Below, piece by piece: positions 1 through 11,636 of a stretch of 64,000 bases of DNA. Numbering within the stretch: the stretch's first letter is position 1; every line of letters starts with the position of its first letter. The notes below the pieces were generated by a model. It saw only the letters and a list, made by a program, of their open reading frames with translations. It did no database searches and had not been told where the DNA came from. Made by a program: the position numbers and the translations under genes. The stretch comes from Prorocentrum cordatum (taxonomy: Eukaryota > Sar > Dinophyceae > Prorocentrales > Prorocentraceae), in the NCBI GenBank assembly GCA_963575745.1, contig CAUYUJ010018726.1, forward strand, positions 62,001-126,000, written 5' to 3'.

Positions 1-392
1 CCGGTAGGGGGGCTCTCCGTTCCACTTCGATCTCACCCCCGTCACCTCCGATTCAAACATGGAGGGGCAGACAATCTGGCCAACTACAAACAGATATTTG
101 TGTTGGCCGAAAGTTACGAGACATGCGCGTCGCTGATGCAAACAAAGGTTAGCGGTATATCTGGAGACGCACATGGTAGCGGAGCCAGGTCGGATGTCGA
201 GCGAAACGATCCACCGCGGCAGCCATACGTTGCGTGCGCAGGGCCGCAGAAGAAGCAGACATCACAGGACACAAGGTTTCCCTTGTAGTTGGAGGCTGTG
301 AGACAACGCTCGGTAAACTCACCAAGGATGGCTCGTGCTCGGCTTGGCAGAGATTGGGGATGCTTGTCAAGCTACAACTCAGCATCACATGA

Positions 393-503
393 TTGCACCA
401 AGACCCCATGCTCACAGCTGACGGCCAGACATCCGACTGGTACTCGCTGGGGTATGGAATCCGCCAAGGATGCCCCGTCTCGCCACATTTCCCCATATCC
501 TAA
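393..503 (+). pseudogene. Reverse transcriptase fragment, 5' part (QG motif)
   Basis: The third forward frame encodes a short stretch ending in GYGIRQGCPVSPHFP. This matches the RT palm motif B (RQGxPxSP) of LINE-type reverse transcriptases, which lies just before the catalytic ADD motif. The frame closes at 501-503, where sequence of the neighbouring inverted-repeat element begins. The matching ADD motif lies about 3.1 kb away at 3581-3742, so the two pieces look like one RT interrupted by an insertion. Upstream (1-392) the frame has stops and nothing recognisable. The family assignment rests on one motif, so confidence is moderate. Confidence 0.45.
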
Positions 504-769
504 GATGGTGTTCTTGTTATTTTTTGGACGCCGCCGACTCCAGAGAACAATTACTCACTGCGTGGAGCCCCCCATATGTGCATCTCATGTTTTATGTCAT
601 GCTATAGTGCACGTCTGTTCATGAGCGCTTGATTATAATAGCGCGTCCACATGGGCGACAGGGCCGACGAAAACGAGTGAATCCTAATGCGAGTGAGTGA
701 GTATGAGTCACAGTGAGCTTTGAATATGCTTGAATTTGAGCCTCCCATTCATTCCCCTTCCTCAGCTGC

Positions 770-1630
770 CAGGCCGTGCCCTCCTCAGCCTGTGGTGATC
801 CTAAAACATATGCATATTACCACAGGCCCGCCCCACCAGAGCGTGAGAAAACCGCCGGCCCCACCAGAGCGCGAGGGCACGTGCCGGAACGGATGCTGAA
901 ACCAGCGCCCCGCCGGAGACATCCTCACAGACTGCTCTCCACGCGAAGGATGTTGAGCATGAAAACGAGTAAACTGCCTGAGACATTTTCACAACATGGC
1001 CGTGAATGGGCCTGTGAAAACACCCCTGGCGGCTCCCCTAAGGGGTGCATATGTGCATGTCGTATGTGGAGCTCCCCATATGTGCACCTCATGTTTAATG
1101 TCATGCCATAGTGAGCGTCTGAGATGAGGGTGCCATGCCATGTTTTGTGTCTTGCCATGTTCTATGTCAAGTGACGTCGAGCCAAGGATGTTGAGCACGA
1201 AAACGAGCAAACCGCCTAAGACATCCCCACAAAATGGCCGCGAACGGGCCCGTGCAAACACCCCTGGCGGCTCCTCCCCGTAGGGGTGCTGAAACCAGCG
1301 CCCCGCTTGAGACATCCTCACAAGTTGTTCTGGAAGCAGAATATGTTGAGCATGAAAACAAGCAAACCGCCTGAGACATCCCCACAAAATGGCCGCGAAC
1401 GGGCCAGTGCAAACACCCCTGGCGGCCCCCTTTAGGGGTGCTGAAGCCAGCGCCCCGCCTCAGACATCCTCACAATCTGCTCTCCAAGCGAAGGATGTTG
1501 AGCATGACAACAGGCAAACCGCTTGAGACATCCCCACAAAATGGCCGCGAACGGGCCCGTGCAAACACCCCTGGCGGCTCCCCTGAGGGGTGCTGAAACC
1601 AGCGCCCCGCCTGAGACATCCTCCAAATAT
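770..1630 (-). repeat. Left arm minisatellite, ~153 bp unit
   Basis: Tandem copies of a ~153 bp unit, recognisable by AGACATCCCCACAAAATGG and by a segment ending GGCGGCTCCCC. The array is interrupted at about 1040-1180 by a copy of the element's outer-end sequence. Confidence 0.7.
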
Positions 1631-1639
1631 GACGCGTGT

Positions 1640-2535
1640 TGAGTAATTCCGATTAAGAGAAGGTCTGAGTATGCGTAGGTCTGAGTATAAGTAAGTATGT
1701 CTATGAGTACGTATGGGTATGAGTAAGTCTGAGTATGAGTAAGTCTGTGTATGAGAGAGTCTGTGTATGAGAAAGTCTGTGTATGAGCAAGTCTGGGTAT
1801 GAGTAGCTCTGAGTATGAGTGAGTCCGAGTAAGAGGAGATGAGAAGAGGAGGGGACGAAAAGAGGAAGGAGGAAGAGGAGCAGGAGGCGTCCAAGTAATA
1901 ACAATAACCCCATCTTAGGATAGCGAGACTGAGTATGTGTAGGTCTGGGTTTGACTTCGTCTGAGCATAAATGAACCGAATCACGAGAAGGTCTGGGTAT
2001 GAGTAAATCTGAGTATGATTAGATTTGAGTATAAATGAGTCTGAGTAAGAGTAAGTCTGTGCGTGAGCAGGTTCGACAAGGAAGAGCGGAAGGAGGAGGA
2101 GGGAGGAGAGGAGGGGTTCTGGTTTTGGTTGGAGTCGGCGCCGTCCAAGTAATAACAATAACCACATCTTAGGATATGGGGAAGAACACGCCAAGAACAC
2201 ATATTTACTCATACACCTACTTATTCATATTCAGATTTACTTATTCATACCCAGACGTACTCATACACAGACTTACTCATACCCAGACTTTCTCATACAC
2301 AGACTTACTCATACACAGATTTACTCATACTCAGACATACTCATAGTCAAAACTATTCAAATTCAGACTTACTCATACCCAGACGTACACCTATACATAT
2401 TTACTCATACACAAGCTTGGTCATACTCAGACTTACTCATGCCCAGACGTATTCATACACATACTTACTAAAACTCAGACCTACACATACACAGATCTTC
2501 TCATAGTCTGAGTTATTCATATACATACACATACC
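1640..2535. repeat. Central short tandem repeat with strand switch
   Basis: A degenerate 17-18 bp repeat related to GAGTATGAGTAAGTCTG on the forward strand up to about 2200, then its reverse complement (CAGACTTACTCATAC) to 2535. Two short sequences containing CCAAGTAATAACAATAACC (about 1888 and 2146) interrupt it; an inverted relative lies at about 490-545. Confidence 0.65.
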
Positions 2536-3440
2536 AGATTCTGGAGACGTCTCAGGCGGGGCGCTGGTTTCAGCACCCTTAAAGGGAACCGCCAGGGGTG
2601 TTGTCACGGGCCCGTTCGCGGCCAGTTTGTGGGGATGTCTCAGGCGGTTTGCTCGTTTTCATGCCCAACATCCTTGGCTTTCAGAGCAGATTGTGGGGAT
2701 GTCTGAGGCGGGGCGCTGGTTTCAGCATTTGTTTTAAAAAGGGAACCGCCAGGGGTGTTTTCACGGGCCCGTTCGCGGCTGGTTTGTGGGGATGTCTGAG
2801 GCGGTTTGCTCGTTTTCATGCCCAACATCCTTGGGTTTCAGAGCATCTTGTGGGGATGTCTCAAGCGGGGCGCTGGTTTCAGCACCCCTGCGGGGAGCCG
2901 CCGGGGGTGTTCTCACGGGCCCGTTCGCGGCCATTTTGTGGGGATGTCTCCCGCGGTTTGCTCGTTTTCATGCCCAACATATTTTGCTTTCGGAGCAGAT
3001 TGTGAGGATGGCTCAGGCGGAGCGCTGGTTCCAGCACTCCTCAGGGGAGTAGCCGGGGGTGTTTTCACGGGCCGTTCGCGGCTGGTTTGTGGGGTTGTCT
3101 CAGGCGGTTTGCTCGTTTTCATGCCCAACATCCTTGGTTTTCAGAGCAGATTGTGTGGATGTTTCAGGAGGAGCGCTGGTTTCAGCACCCCTAAAGGGAA
3201 CCGCCAGGGGTGTTTTCACCGGCCCGTTCGCGGCCAGTTTGTGGGGATGTCTCAGGCGGTTTGCTCGTTTTCATGCCCAACATCCTTGGCTTTCAGAGCA
3301 GATTGTGGGGATGTCTCAGGCGGGGCGCTGGTTTCAGCACCCCTAAAATGAGCCGCTAGGGGGTAGGACACGTGCCCGCTCGCGGCTGGTTTGTGGGGAT
3401 GTTTGAGGCGGTTTGCTCGTTTTCATGCCCAACATCCTTT
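2535..3440 (+). repeat. Right arm minisatellite, inverted copy
   Basis: About six copies of the same ~153 bp unit in opposite orientation (GGTTTGCTCGTTTTCATGCC marks each copy). It pairs with 770-1630 to form the inverted arms. Confidence 0.7.
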
Positions 3441-3580
3441 GCTTGACGTCACTTGACATAGAACATGGCAAGACACAAAACATGGCATGGCACCCTCATA
3501 TCAGACGCTCACTATGGCATGACATTAAACATGAGATGCACCTATGGGGAGCTCCACGCAGTGAGTAATTTTTTCTTGTA

Positions 3581-3742
3581 GCCATGACTGTCAGGCTCCA
3601 CGACGTCCGCCAGTCTGTTGTCTACTTCATGGTGGGGCACAAGCCACAGGTGGCGAATCGCGATGAAATTCCAGGCGCAGATGACGCGGTTGTTGTCTCC
3701 GACACCAGGTCACTGAACGAGATTTTTGGCAGCAGTCGAGTA
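3581..3742 (+). pseudogene. Reverse transcriptase fragment, 3' part (ADD motif)
   Basis: The second forward frame reads through GADDAVVVSDTRSLNEIF and stops at 3740-3742. This resembles RT motif C (YADDxVLxS followed by a helix with xxLxxIF), the catalytic aspartate pair of LINE-type RTs. About 30 residues precede it, close to the usual spacing from the QG motif found at 393-503. I infer that both belong to one RT separated by the foldback-like element. The first residue of the YADD box is Gly instead of an aromatic, which suggests decay. No thumb domain follows. Confidence 0.45.
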
Positions 3743-4610
3743 TGAGTGAGCCAGATATGGAACGTCGTTGGACATGGGGAAGTGCGAGGCAGTCGCAGCC
3801 CATGCGGGTCCTAACTTGCATTCTTGCTGATGGTTACGCGCATGGGCGAGGTGAATTCCCAGGTCCGCCGCCCGAGCGCAAAGTGCGACAGCGCGCGGGA
3901 AGTGCAAGCGCAAATAGGAGCGTGCGCGGCGGCATTTAAGAACGTTGGTTGGGCCAGGAGACAGCAGCCGCCCCGCGAAATCCAAACTGCAAGCGCAGGG
4001 CGCCGTCGCCGCGCCCGAGCAACCTGCGCGCCTCGAATCAGCCCGGCCCACGCAGGGCACAGCGGGTCGGCTCGGCGCTTTTCAGCTCAAGGACACCATG
4101 TTCTATGACACACAGACAACATATGTCAGCGTAGCCAACGCGAATGAACGAGTTCACAAAGTGACCGGAGACGTGCCCCGACAGGGAAGCAGATAACGCG
4201 CGCCCACCATCAAGTTCAGCGCGGCGCGCGCCAGGTGCACGTTGCTAATCTACCGAGCCACCCTTGGAACTGGCCCCGATCGCCCTGCCCGCAGGCGCTA
4301 CTTGATCCTGTCGCGCTTCGACCCAGGCAGTGGGCGCGCGGGAGGGAAGGCCGCGCCCGGCTGAATTGGGCCGGAAATCATTCGCATGGCATTGGGAAGC
4401 TGCCGGGGGCCCGCCGCCGCCAGTTCTCCGCGTCGCAGAGGTCGAACCGCGAACCCACTCTGCGCCCAAGCTTTTCGAAAAAGCCGCCCAGTCTCAGTTA
4501 ATTTCTTGAGCGTCGTAGTCACCCCGATGACTTGGGCCCATTCCCCCCTTTTCCCGAAACCGTGCTTGCGCTCGGGGGATCTTACTTCCGTTTTAAGGAA
4601 CTGGGCCTGA
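3743..4610. other. No recognisable gene
   Basis: GC-rich sequence with several short overlapping frames, none with a recognisable motif. I see nothing assignable here. Confidence 0.5.
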
Positions 4611-4611
4611 A

Positions 4612-5430
4612 GGTCGGTTCGGCGGCTGCGCGGCCGCCGCCCCCGCCCCATCGCCGCCCGTCGCGTTAGCTTCTGGGTCGGTCTCGCGGCCGCGCGGCCG
4701 CCCTCGACGCCCCGTCGCCGCGTTGTCGCTGCCCGTCGCATGGGCCCGACGGTCGGTCTGGCGGCTGCGCGGCCGCCGTCGCCGCCCAATTGCCGCTCGT
4801 CGTTTGGGCCTGCCCGTCGGTCTGGCGGCCGCGTCGTCGCCGTCGCCGCCCCGTCGCCGCCGTCGCCGCTCATCGCCGCCGTTGGGCTGCGTCGCGTAGA
4901 TTGTTTTGCGTTGTGTTACATTGCTTCTCATGGCTTTCCATTGCCCTCAATTGCTTCGCATTGCTGTGCATGTCTTTGCGTCGCTTGCCTTTGCTTGGCA
5001 TTGCCGCGCGTTGCCTTGCTTTGCTTTACTTTGCAGCGCGTTGCCTGGCATTGCTTTGCTCTGCGTGTCTCTGCGTTGCTTTGCACTGCGTTGATTTGCC
5101 TTGCTTCGCGTTGCTTTGTGACGCATTGCGCGGCATTGCGTCGCTTTGTCTTGCTTCGGTCTGCGTGGCGCTGCGCAGACATGCAATCAATGCGGGGGGG
5201 ATTTTTGAATCAGAGTAACAGTCAATTTTCTATGCTCGCCAAACAGTGCTTGCGCTTGTGCCCCTGATTCTCTTCTGAAGAACTTGGCCTGGCGGTCGGT
5301 CTGGCGGCTCCGCGCTCGCCGTCGCCGCCCCGCCGCCGCCCCGTCGCCGCCCGTCGCCTGGGCCTGGCCGGCGGCGCGGCGGCGCCGCGCTCGCCGTCGC
5401 CGCCCAGTCGCCGCGTAGTTCGCGCGGCGT
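4612..5430. repeat. GC-rich ~70 bp minisatellite around a 5-bp-periodic tract
   Basis: Repeats containing GTCGGTCTGGCGGC followed by GCCGCC-rich sequence recur at about 70 bp spacing in 4612-4880 and again in 5285-5430. Between them 4908-5177 is a degenerate pentanucleotide tract. Arginine-rich reverse frames here come from repeat composition. Confidence 0.6.
4908..5177 (+). repeat. Degenerate (TTGCN)n pentanucleotide tract
   Basis: About 270 bp can be cut into five-base words most of which are TTGCG, TTGCT, TTGCA or TTGCC with point changes. Adenine is rare on this strand. The five-base phase is kept through almost the whole tract, which gives open frames in several phases. Confidence 0.6.
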
Positions 5431-5499
5431 GGCGTCTTTTCTTCGATGGAATTAGGGCCCGCCGCCCCCCCCCCGAGGCCGGGGTTATCGACGCCCCCG

Positions 5500-7840
5500 G
5501 GGGATGAGTAACTGACAGCGAATGATGATACGTTCTAATAAGTGCGAAGTCACGTCGTCCCAGCCAAGCCGGCGTCGACGCCCCCCCTCGCCCTCATCGA
5601 GTGATGCGACGCGCCCGCACTTGTTTTTCAAACGTCATCAGTTCATGAGAATCCCTCGCCAAAAATGCGGGACGAGGCGCGCGCGCTCGCGTCGCCGCGC
5701 GCGCGCCCCGAAATATTTCAAAAAATCCGCGGCTTCGCTAGGGCTTCAGGTTCGCGTGCCCCGAAAACATATAATTGCACATGGCTGTGCAATGTGACTT
5801 TTGAGCAAATGAGGTCTGCGCGCGTGCTCGCGCGAATTCTTAAGCAATCGCTGGGTTGTAAACATTCTCATCAAAAGCGATGAAGCGGGCATCTCGCGCG
5901 CGCGTCGGAACGCGCGTCGGCCCCGCGCGCGTCGAAATCAGTCCATGATCTCCGTTGCCGACGCGCGAGCACCCTCATCGCCGTCGGCGCGATCCGCGTC
6001 GGCGCCGCCGCTGGCCTGGCCGTCGTCATCGCCGTCGTCGCCGCCAGCGTCGCCGCCGGCATCGTCGCGCCCACCGCTGTCGGCGCCGCCGCGATGCCTC
6101 GCCCGCCCGAGCCGCGCGCGCAGAAGCGCCCGCGCGTCAGCGCGGCCTGCAAGACGCGCCGGGAATTTCCCGGCGGTCAGCGCCACTGCAGCCGCGCCGG
6201 TCGCGCCAGACTACCCGGCCGCTCTGCGCGCGAGGCTGCGCGCGCTAGCGCGGTCGTAGCGGCGCGCCGGCCAGCGCCGAGCAGTTGTCGCAGTCGCCGC
6301 CGCAGGGGTTTGGCAAGCGACGTTGCACGCGGGCGGGTGGCACGATTGCGCGAGCAGTGGAGCTGGCGACGTCATGTTCGGCCAGGAGATTTCTCGCCTT
6401 AAAAAAATTAGGATTTGCCGCTCCTCCGCGGGCGGAGTTAACAGCCTCCCTTTTCGTATCGAAATTTGCGCATGGCTCTACTGCGTCGCCCTTCCTACAT
6501 TTGAGTTCACACCGCCCCATCCAAACCTGTGTCGACGCCCTCCCCGCCATCCTCTGCAGCTGATTACGCGCGCGCTCGTTTCCCAAAAATCATCAGTTCT
6601 GAGGAACCCCTTGCGACAAATATGACGCAGTGCACGGGCGCGCGTCGCCGCGCGCGCGCGCCCAGACAATTGTCAAAAACGTAAAGGTTCTGTACGGATG
6701 TTAAATACGAGCGCCCCGAACGTGTTACAGAACACATGAGCTTGCAACATCAGCATTCGAAAACGTTGCGCGCGCTCTCTTGCGAATTTTTAAGAATACC
6801 ATTGGGCTTCCAACGTGCTCATCAAACGCGACCAAACGGGCCCCTCGCGCGCGCACGCGCGCACTTTCGCACGCCCTTGCGCGCGCGCGTAAAGTCATTC
6901 GAACGCCCTCGCGAGCGTGTTTTTTGTTGTTGGAGCAAAATTCAGGCGGGGTGGGTGCGATCCCTATGACATGCCACCACGCGGGACACTCACGCGCGTC
7001 GGTCGCGCGCGCGTTGAAATCTATTCAAGCCGACGCGACGGCGCCATCGTCGTCGTCGGCGCGATCAGCATCGGCGCCGTCATTGACCATGCCGTCGCCA
7101 CGGCCATCATGGGCGCCATCGTCGCCACTATCATAGTCGTGTCCACCGCTGTCGACGTCGCCATGATACCGCGCCCGCCCAAGTTGCCGAATCGCACTGG
7201 ACTGCCCGCGCGTCAGCGCGGCCTGCGAAACGCACTGGGAGGCGCCCAGCGTTCAGCGCCACCGCAGCCGCGTCGGTCGCGCCAGGCGGCTGCGCGCGCG
7301 AGCCTGCGCGCGCTAGCGCGGCCGCAGCGACGCGCCAGCCAGCGCCCAGCATCCACCCCAGTCGCCGCCGCAGGGGTTCTGCGAACCAAGTTGCGGGCGG
7401 TCAGGCGGGATGATTGCGCGAGCGCGGGGGGTGGTCGCGCTCGAGGGAGTCAAGGTCAGTTGCGCCGCATCGGTTCTCCTTTTTAAGACAGAATTCGGAT
7501 CCACCGCTCCCCGTGGCGGGGTTATCGAACCCCCTTGGGCGTTCCCCCCGATCATCTTCACGGAATAGCTTTCCGCGAGCTTTCTGTGGTCAACGACATC
7601 CGTTTGCAAGAACCCCATCGCGTCCAATGGGGCGAAGTGCACGCGCGCGCGTCGTTGCGCGCCCATGCCGGGGCCCTTCAAAAACCAGAGATTTCACGCG
7701 GATTTCAAAAACGAGTGTCCCGAACATAGGCGCACGTGTCGTTCGCCAGGATTTGGTCAAATCATGTCTGCGCGCGCTCTTGCGATCGTTGTTCATCATA
7801 TAAAAACGCAGGTTCCGCGCGGATTTCAAGATCGAGCGTC
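5500..7840. repeat. ~1 kb tandem repeat, two and a fraction copies
   Basis: Comparable landmarks recur about 950-1000 bp apart: an ATCAGTT segment followed by a CGCGCG-rich run at about 5637, 6588 and (degenerate) 7590; a CATCAAA-CG segment near 5868 and 6820; and a segment containing CGCGCGTCAGCGCGGCCTG near 6133 and 7205. Copies differ by many substitutions and small indels. A further dispersed copy lies at 18690-19205. The frames inside are arginine/alanine-rich in every phase and are not convincing genes. Confidence 0.6.
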
Positions 7841-7924
7841 CTGCGGTGGGCATAGGGGTCGGATGTTAAGGCTGCGGTGCTAGGGATGGGATCTTGGGGT
7901 GAGGGTTCTCGGGATCAAGCGTGC

Positions 7925-8140
7925 GTGTGTTGGTGTTGGCGTTAGGGTGTTCGGGTTAGGGTGTTAGGGTTAGGGTGTTAGTGCTAGGGTGTTAGGGTTC
8001 GAATGTTCGGTTGTTAGGTCTAGAATGTCAGGGCTCGGGTCAGTGATAAGATCTTGGGTGTCAAACTTAGGGTGCTAGGGTTAGGGTAAGGCTGCTAGGC
8101 TTAGGGTGAGAAGGTTAGGGTGGCAGGGTGGCAGGGGTAG
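7925..8140 (+). repeat. Interstitial telomere-like repeats
   Basis: Degenerate GTTAGGGT and TTAGGGTG words recur densely, mixed with variants such as GCTAGGGT. The usual dinoflagellate telomere repeat is reported as TTTAGGG, so this may be a decayed internal telomere-like block or an unrelated G-rich satellite. Confidence 0.5.
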
Positions 8141-9460
8141 GGTTCCAGAGCCAGGGGGGCGGCGTGGCCAACGGGGGGGGCGAGGTGGGAGGTACAATTT
8201 TCGAGTCCAAGGAGGGGAGGGAGGGGGACTCCACCCCTCTTGTGGAAACGGCGGGTGGTCCTGGTCGACGGATCTGTAGGGGATGGGGGGGTCCTGGGGA
8301 CCACGGGCCGACGGGAGGGAGAGGAAGGAGAGGGTCCTGGACACCCCCCTCAAACGGGATCCAATTGCACGCCCAACTTTCTGTCTGTCTTGGTTGTCGT
8401 TCGCACTTGTCGTTCACATTAGCTCGTCTCCCCTGGCTACAGGCTACAGCATTCATCGACTGGGACAAAAACAGTTCAACTCAGTCCCAAATCACTCGGC
8501 AAATCTCTTTATCGACGGGAGACGATTTCGAAAGTGCCCGGTTGCAGGCCACACACCTTCACGTGTGCGCGAACGGCGCGCGGAGTGGCGGCGTTCATAC
8601 TGTTGGTGGCATGGTCGTCTTCGCGTACGAGCATCCTGGCCTGGACACACAAGTGTGCCTGGCGTTTGGATGTTTTTGGTGTGGCCGAAACTATTATCTA
8701 TGGCGTGGGATACGGAGCCTTCTGTCACGCTTGTATTGGGAGAGAGGGCACCTTTGCGGCAGTGGACAGGTCGTGTGCTCTCGTCACATCGTCCCGCAAC
8801 GGGAAGGTAAGAATATACATCATGGTCTGGAGAGTAGTAATCGGGGATGACCGAGCCGATGGTGATAATTGAAAGTCAGTGGGTATATTAATGATTTCCT
8901 GCTATCCGATCCCACACTGGCAGGCGAGGATAGGGGAGAGTAGAGGATAGATCGGGTATGGTGATGGGCACAAGCGTAATGAGGCTGATGACCGTGAGGG
9001 GGGCTATGGAGGATGACCACGCCCCCCACCCATCTCCTGCTGCTTATCGGGGGCGTGCATGGCGCAGCACCAATGCAGCCAGCTTGATAATCTTACGAAG
9101 GCGGTATTTGAAATGCGGAGGTCAAAGGGTGCGTTGAGGTAGTAGAAGGGAGGATGCGTGAAGGATGCGGAATGTGGGGAAAGAGAGGGAGGAGGAAGAG
9201 GAGGAGGAAGAGGAGGAGGGAGACGAGGATGATCAGGACGAGGAGGAGCGACAAGAAGGAGGAATACAGTGGAGACCCGTACCAAGAAACACCCTGCTTG
9301 CTTCCAGGGTGCCTTGAGTTTCTTGGATTTCGATGGTTTTGCGACGGAGAGCGTGACGCTCCCACGCCAAGAATCAATGGACGTCCTGGGAGCTCAGGTT
9401 TGGGTTTCTTGTGGAAGGTTTCTTGTGGTTGGGCCCCCTACTGTAGGATGCAATATGAAG
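8141..9460. other. No recognisable gene; unassigned open frames
   Basis: All three forward frames are open for 250-700 bases around 8300-8870, but none shows a motif I recognise. 9170-9260 is a GGA-rich purine run. No gene called. Confidence 0.4.
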
Positions 9461-9464
9461 AACA

Positions 9465-9515
9465 GGGGGTGGTGATGATGATGCTGTTGCTGATGATGAC
9501 GGCGGTAGTGGATAC

Positions 9516-9573
<58 letters not shown>

Positions 9574-9743
9574 GTGAGTATGATGGTGATGGTGATGGTG
9601 ATGGTGATGATGCTGGTGCTGATGATGCTAATGATGATGGTAAAAGTGGTGGTGATAACGATAATGATGACGATGACGATGGCGACGACGACGATGATGC
9701 TGATGATGCTTATGAACATTATGATGTTTATGATGCTGATGCT

Positions 9744-9803
<60 letters not shown>

Positions 9804-9816
9804 GGTGCTGATGATG
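9465..9816 (+). repeat. (ATG)n microsatellite, left part
   Basis: Imperfect GAT/ATG trinucleotide repeat with GTG stretches. It ends at the left terminus of the YR retrotransposon. The same type of array resumes directly after the right terminus at 16322, so both are halves of one array. Confidence 0.85.
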
Positions 9817-9914
9817 ATGGACGTTTCTATTGAAGTTGAATGCCTCTAGAGGGGAAGGGAGAGGCCGAATGCAGAATGCGTTGTCTCTTGTCAATAGCCT
9901 TCGGCTCTCGAGCT
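9817..9914 (+). repeat. Terminal repeat A1 of the YR element
   Basis: 98 bp repeated at 16047-16144 with two substitutions (9877 T/C and 9899 C/A). The first three bases, ATG, are shared with the flanking microsatellite. Confidence 0.9.
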
Positions 9915-11634
9915 GGTGGGCCGCGGCTTGGCCGCGGCGCATGGCCGGGGCCTTCCTGGGGCTTCCCGCGGGCTGGGCGGGGCTCATCGACCGCTGGGGC
10001 GTCCCCGCGCTCCAGGCCTGGGTCGCGCGCTGCCTGGCGGTGGAGCTCCCGCCGTGCCCAGGGTGCCCGGGCTGCAGCTGCCCAGCCTGCCCGCCCTGCC
10101 CTGGTGCCTCAGTGGGCGCGACCACAGGCACTGTCGCACTCGCCTGCGGGACGGCCGCGCTGGCTGGCGCGTCGCTCGGGGCCCTCGGCACCTTCACGGC
10201 GCTCCGGCTCTGGGCGCCGCGCTGGGGTGCTGCGGAAGGCCGCGGCCGACCCGCGACGGTCGCCAGCGCGTCAGGGACACAGCCGCCGCTCGCTGCGCTC
10301 GCCGCTGGGCCTCATGTCGGAGGCGTGGGCGTGGGTCTTCTACAACGTGGTCGGCGCGCCGCTGTTCCACCAGAGGAGGGTAGCAGGCCAGCTGGCGCTC
10401 ACGACTGACGTGATCATCGTGACCCCAGATGACATGGTCTATGCCGAGACCTTGCTGACGGCGGGGCCCGACATCTCGGCGGTGCGGTTCTCGGCTACGA
10501 GGTGGCCGCCGCCGCCGGGGATCGACCCTGGCGCGACGCACAGGTTCCGCCAGGCCCCTTCGGCGGCGCGCGAGGCGGCCTGGCTGGCGGCCGCCGTCGC
10601 GGAGGTCGCGCCAGCCGCCATCGTCGGGCCCGTGCCGCCTCCCGATGGGGCTGCCGCCGCACCGCCCGCGGCCGGGGTCGCCGCTGCCGCGCTGGCCGCT
10701 GCCGGGCCGCCCGCGCCCGACGGACCGTTCGCCGCGGCGGTGCCAGGCCCGGCGGCTGGCGTGCCCATCGCGCCGGGCGCCCCCCCGGCCGTCGGAGCGC
10801 CTCCAGGACCCTCCTGGAAGAACGACGGCGGCGCCCCTCGGGCCGAACGGCGAGGCGCCAGCGGGCTGGTCGTGGGTGCTCGCTGAGGATGCAGGCGGCC
10901 TCGTCTACGGCTCGGCGGTGCCAGTCGGCCTGATCGGTGGCGCGATCTTGGCAGCGCGAGCGGGCCGACGAGCGACCATCACTATCGTCAGAGGTACCTC
11001 CGCCATGGCGTTCCTCCTGGAGGACTGGCGGCGAGGTGATTTCATCGACAAGTGGCGGGGGACCGACGCGAGGATCTTGGCGCGCACGCCGGGCGTTCGC
11101 CTGGCGCGGAGCTGGCTCGCAGTGACCGAGTCGGCGGTGGAGGTGGCAGACCCCAGCTTCACCTTGCAGCCGAGGTCCGCGGGCTGGTGCGTGGCGCGGT
11201 TGCTGCGGGAGGGCGGGCCCATCCAGCACCACGAGAGCTGGAAGTCCCGCAAGGGGCTCAACTCCTCGGACTGGGGCGTCTCGGAGCCCCGCGCGCTCTC
11301 CACCGTGCTCGAGGACCTCGCCACGCACGACGAGGCGAACGTGACGAACCTCCTCGGCGCGGAGCGTCTTCTGAGGAAGACGCAGCTGATCGAGCACTTC
11401 TGGGACGAGAAGCAACGGGGGCAGGATGCGGGGCAGCTGAAGCTGCTGGTGGAGGAGGTCTCCGCTTTCCTGGGCGGCACGGGTCCGTCGAGTCGCCCAA
11501 GCAGCATGGCGCGCCCCGCCCTGCTTGATGTGGTCGGCAAGGAGCTCGAGCGCATCAGTCAGATCAAGAAGAACGCCCGCAAGCTGCGGGAGGAGGCGAA
11601 GGCCGCCGCTGGGCCGAAAGCCGGCGGAGCCTAG
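9869..11634 (+). pseudogene. Gag-like region of the YR retrotransposon
   Basis: First coding region of the element, read in three frames joined by two shifts. Frame 2 (9869 to ~10310; first ATG in this frame at 9869, inside A1) has a Cys-Pro cluster CPGCPGCSCPACPPCPG and a hydrophobic Ala/Gly/Leu stretch that could span a membrane. Frame 3 (~10310-10880) has AWAWVFYNVVGAPLF and a Pro/Ala-rich linker. Frame 1 (~10870-11634) has SWVLAEDAGGLVYGS and ends in a charged helix, ELERISQIKKNARKLREE. The position before RT suggests a structural or RNA-binding role. I recognise no classical zinc knuckle. Cys-Pro clusters followed by a hydrophobic segment are, from memory, common at the start of dinoflagellate retroelement proteins. 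The frame shifts look like decay. Confidence 0.55.
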
Positions 11635-11636
11635 GC

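Larger units (their letters stand above)
504..3570. mobile_element. Foldback-like element with minisatellite inverted arms
   Basis: A ~3 kb structure made of two long inverted arms, each built of tandem repeats. The left arm (about 770-1630) holds copies of a ~153 bp unit; the right arm (about 2535-3440) holds about six copies in inverse orientation, with single stretches over 50 bp almost identical when reverse-complemented. The outer ends (about 552-640 and again 1070-1180 on the left, 3440-3570 on the right) are inverted copies containing ACTCACTGCGTGGAGC. The centre (1640-2535) is a 17-18 bp repeat (GAGTATGAGTAAGTCTG type) that flips strand near 2200. Long inverted repeats made of internal tandem repeats define foldback (FB/TFB-type) elements. 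There is no transposase. The open frames within are repeat artefacts. Exact ends are uncertain because the left end carries extra duplicated pieces. Confidence 0.6.

Noticed and set aside
7925-8140. Calling this block a true telomere
   Set aside because: The repeat is degenerate and internal, with unique sequence on both sides.
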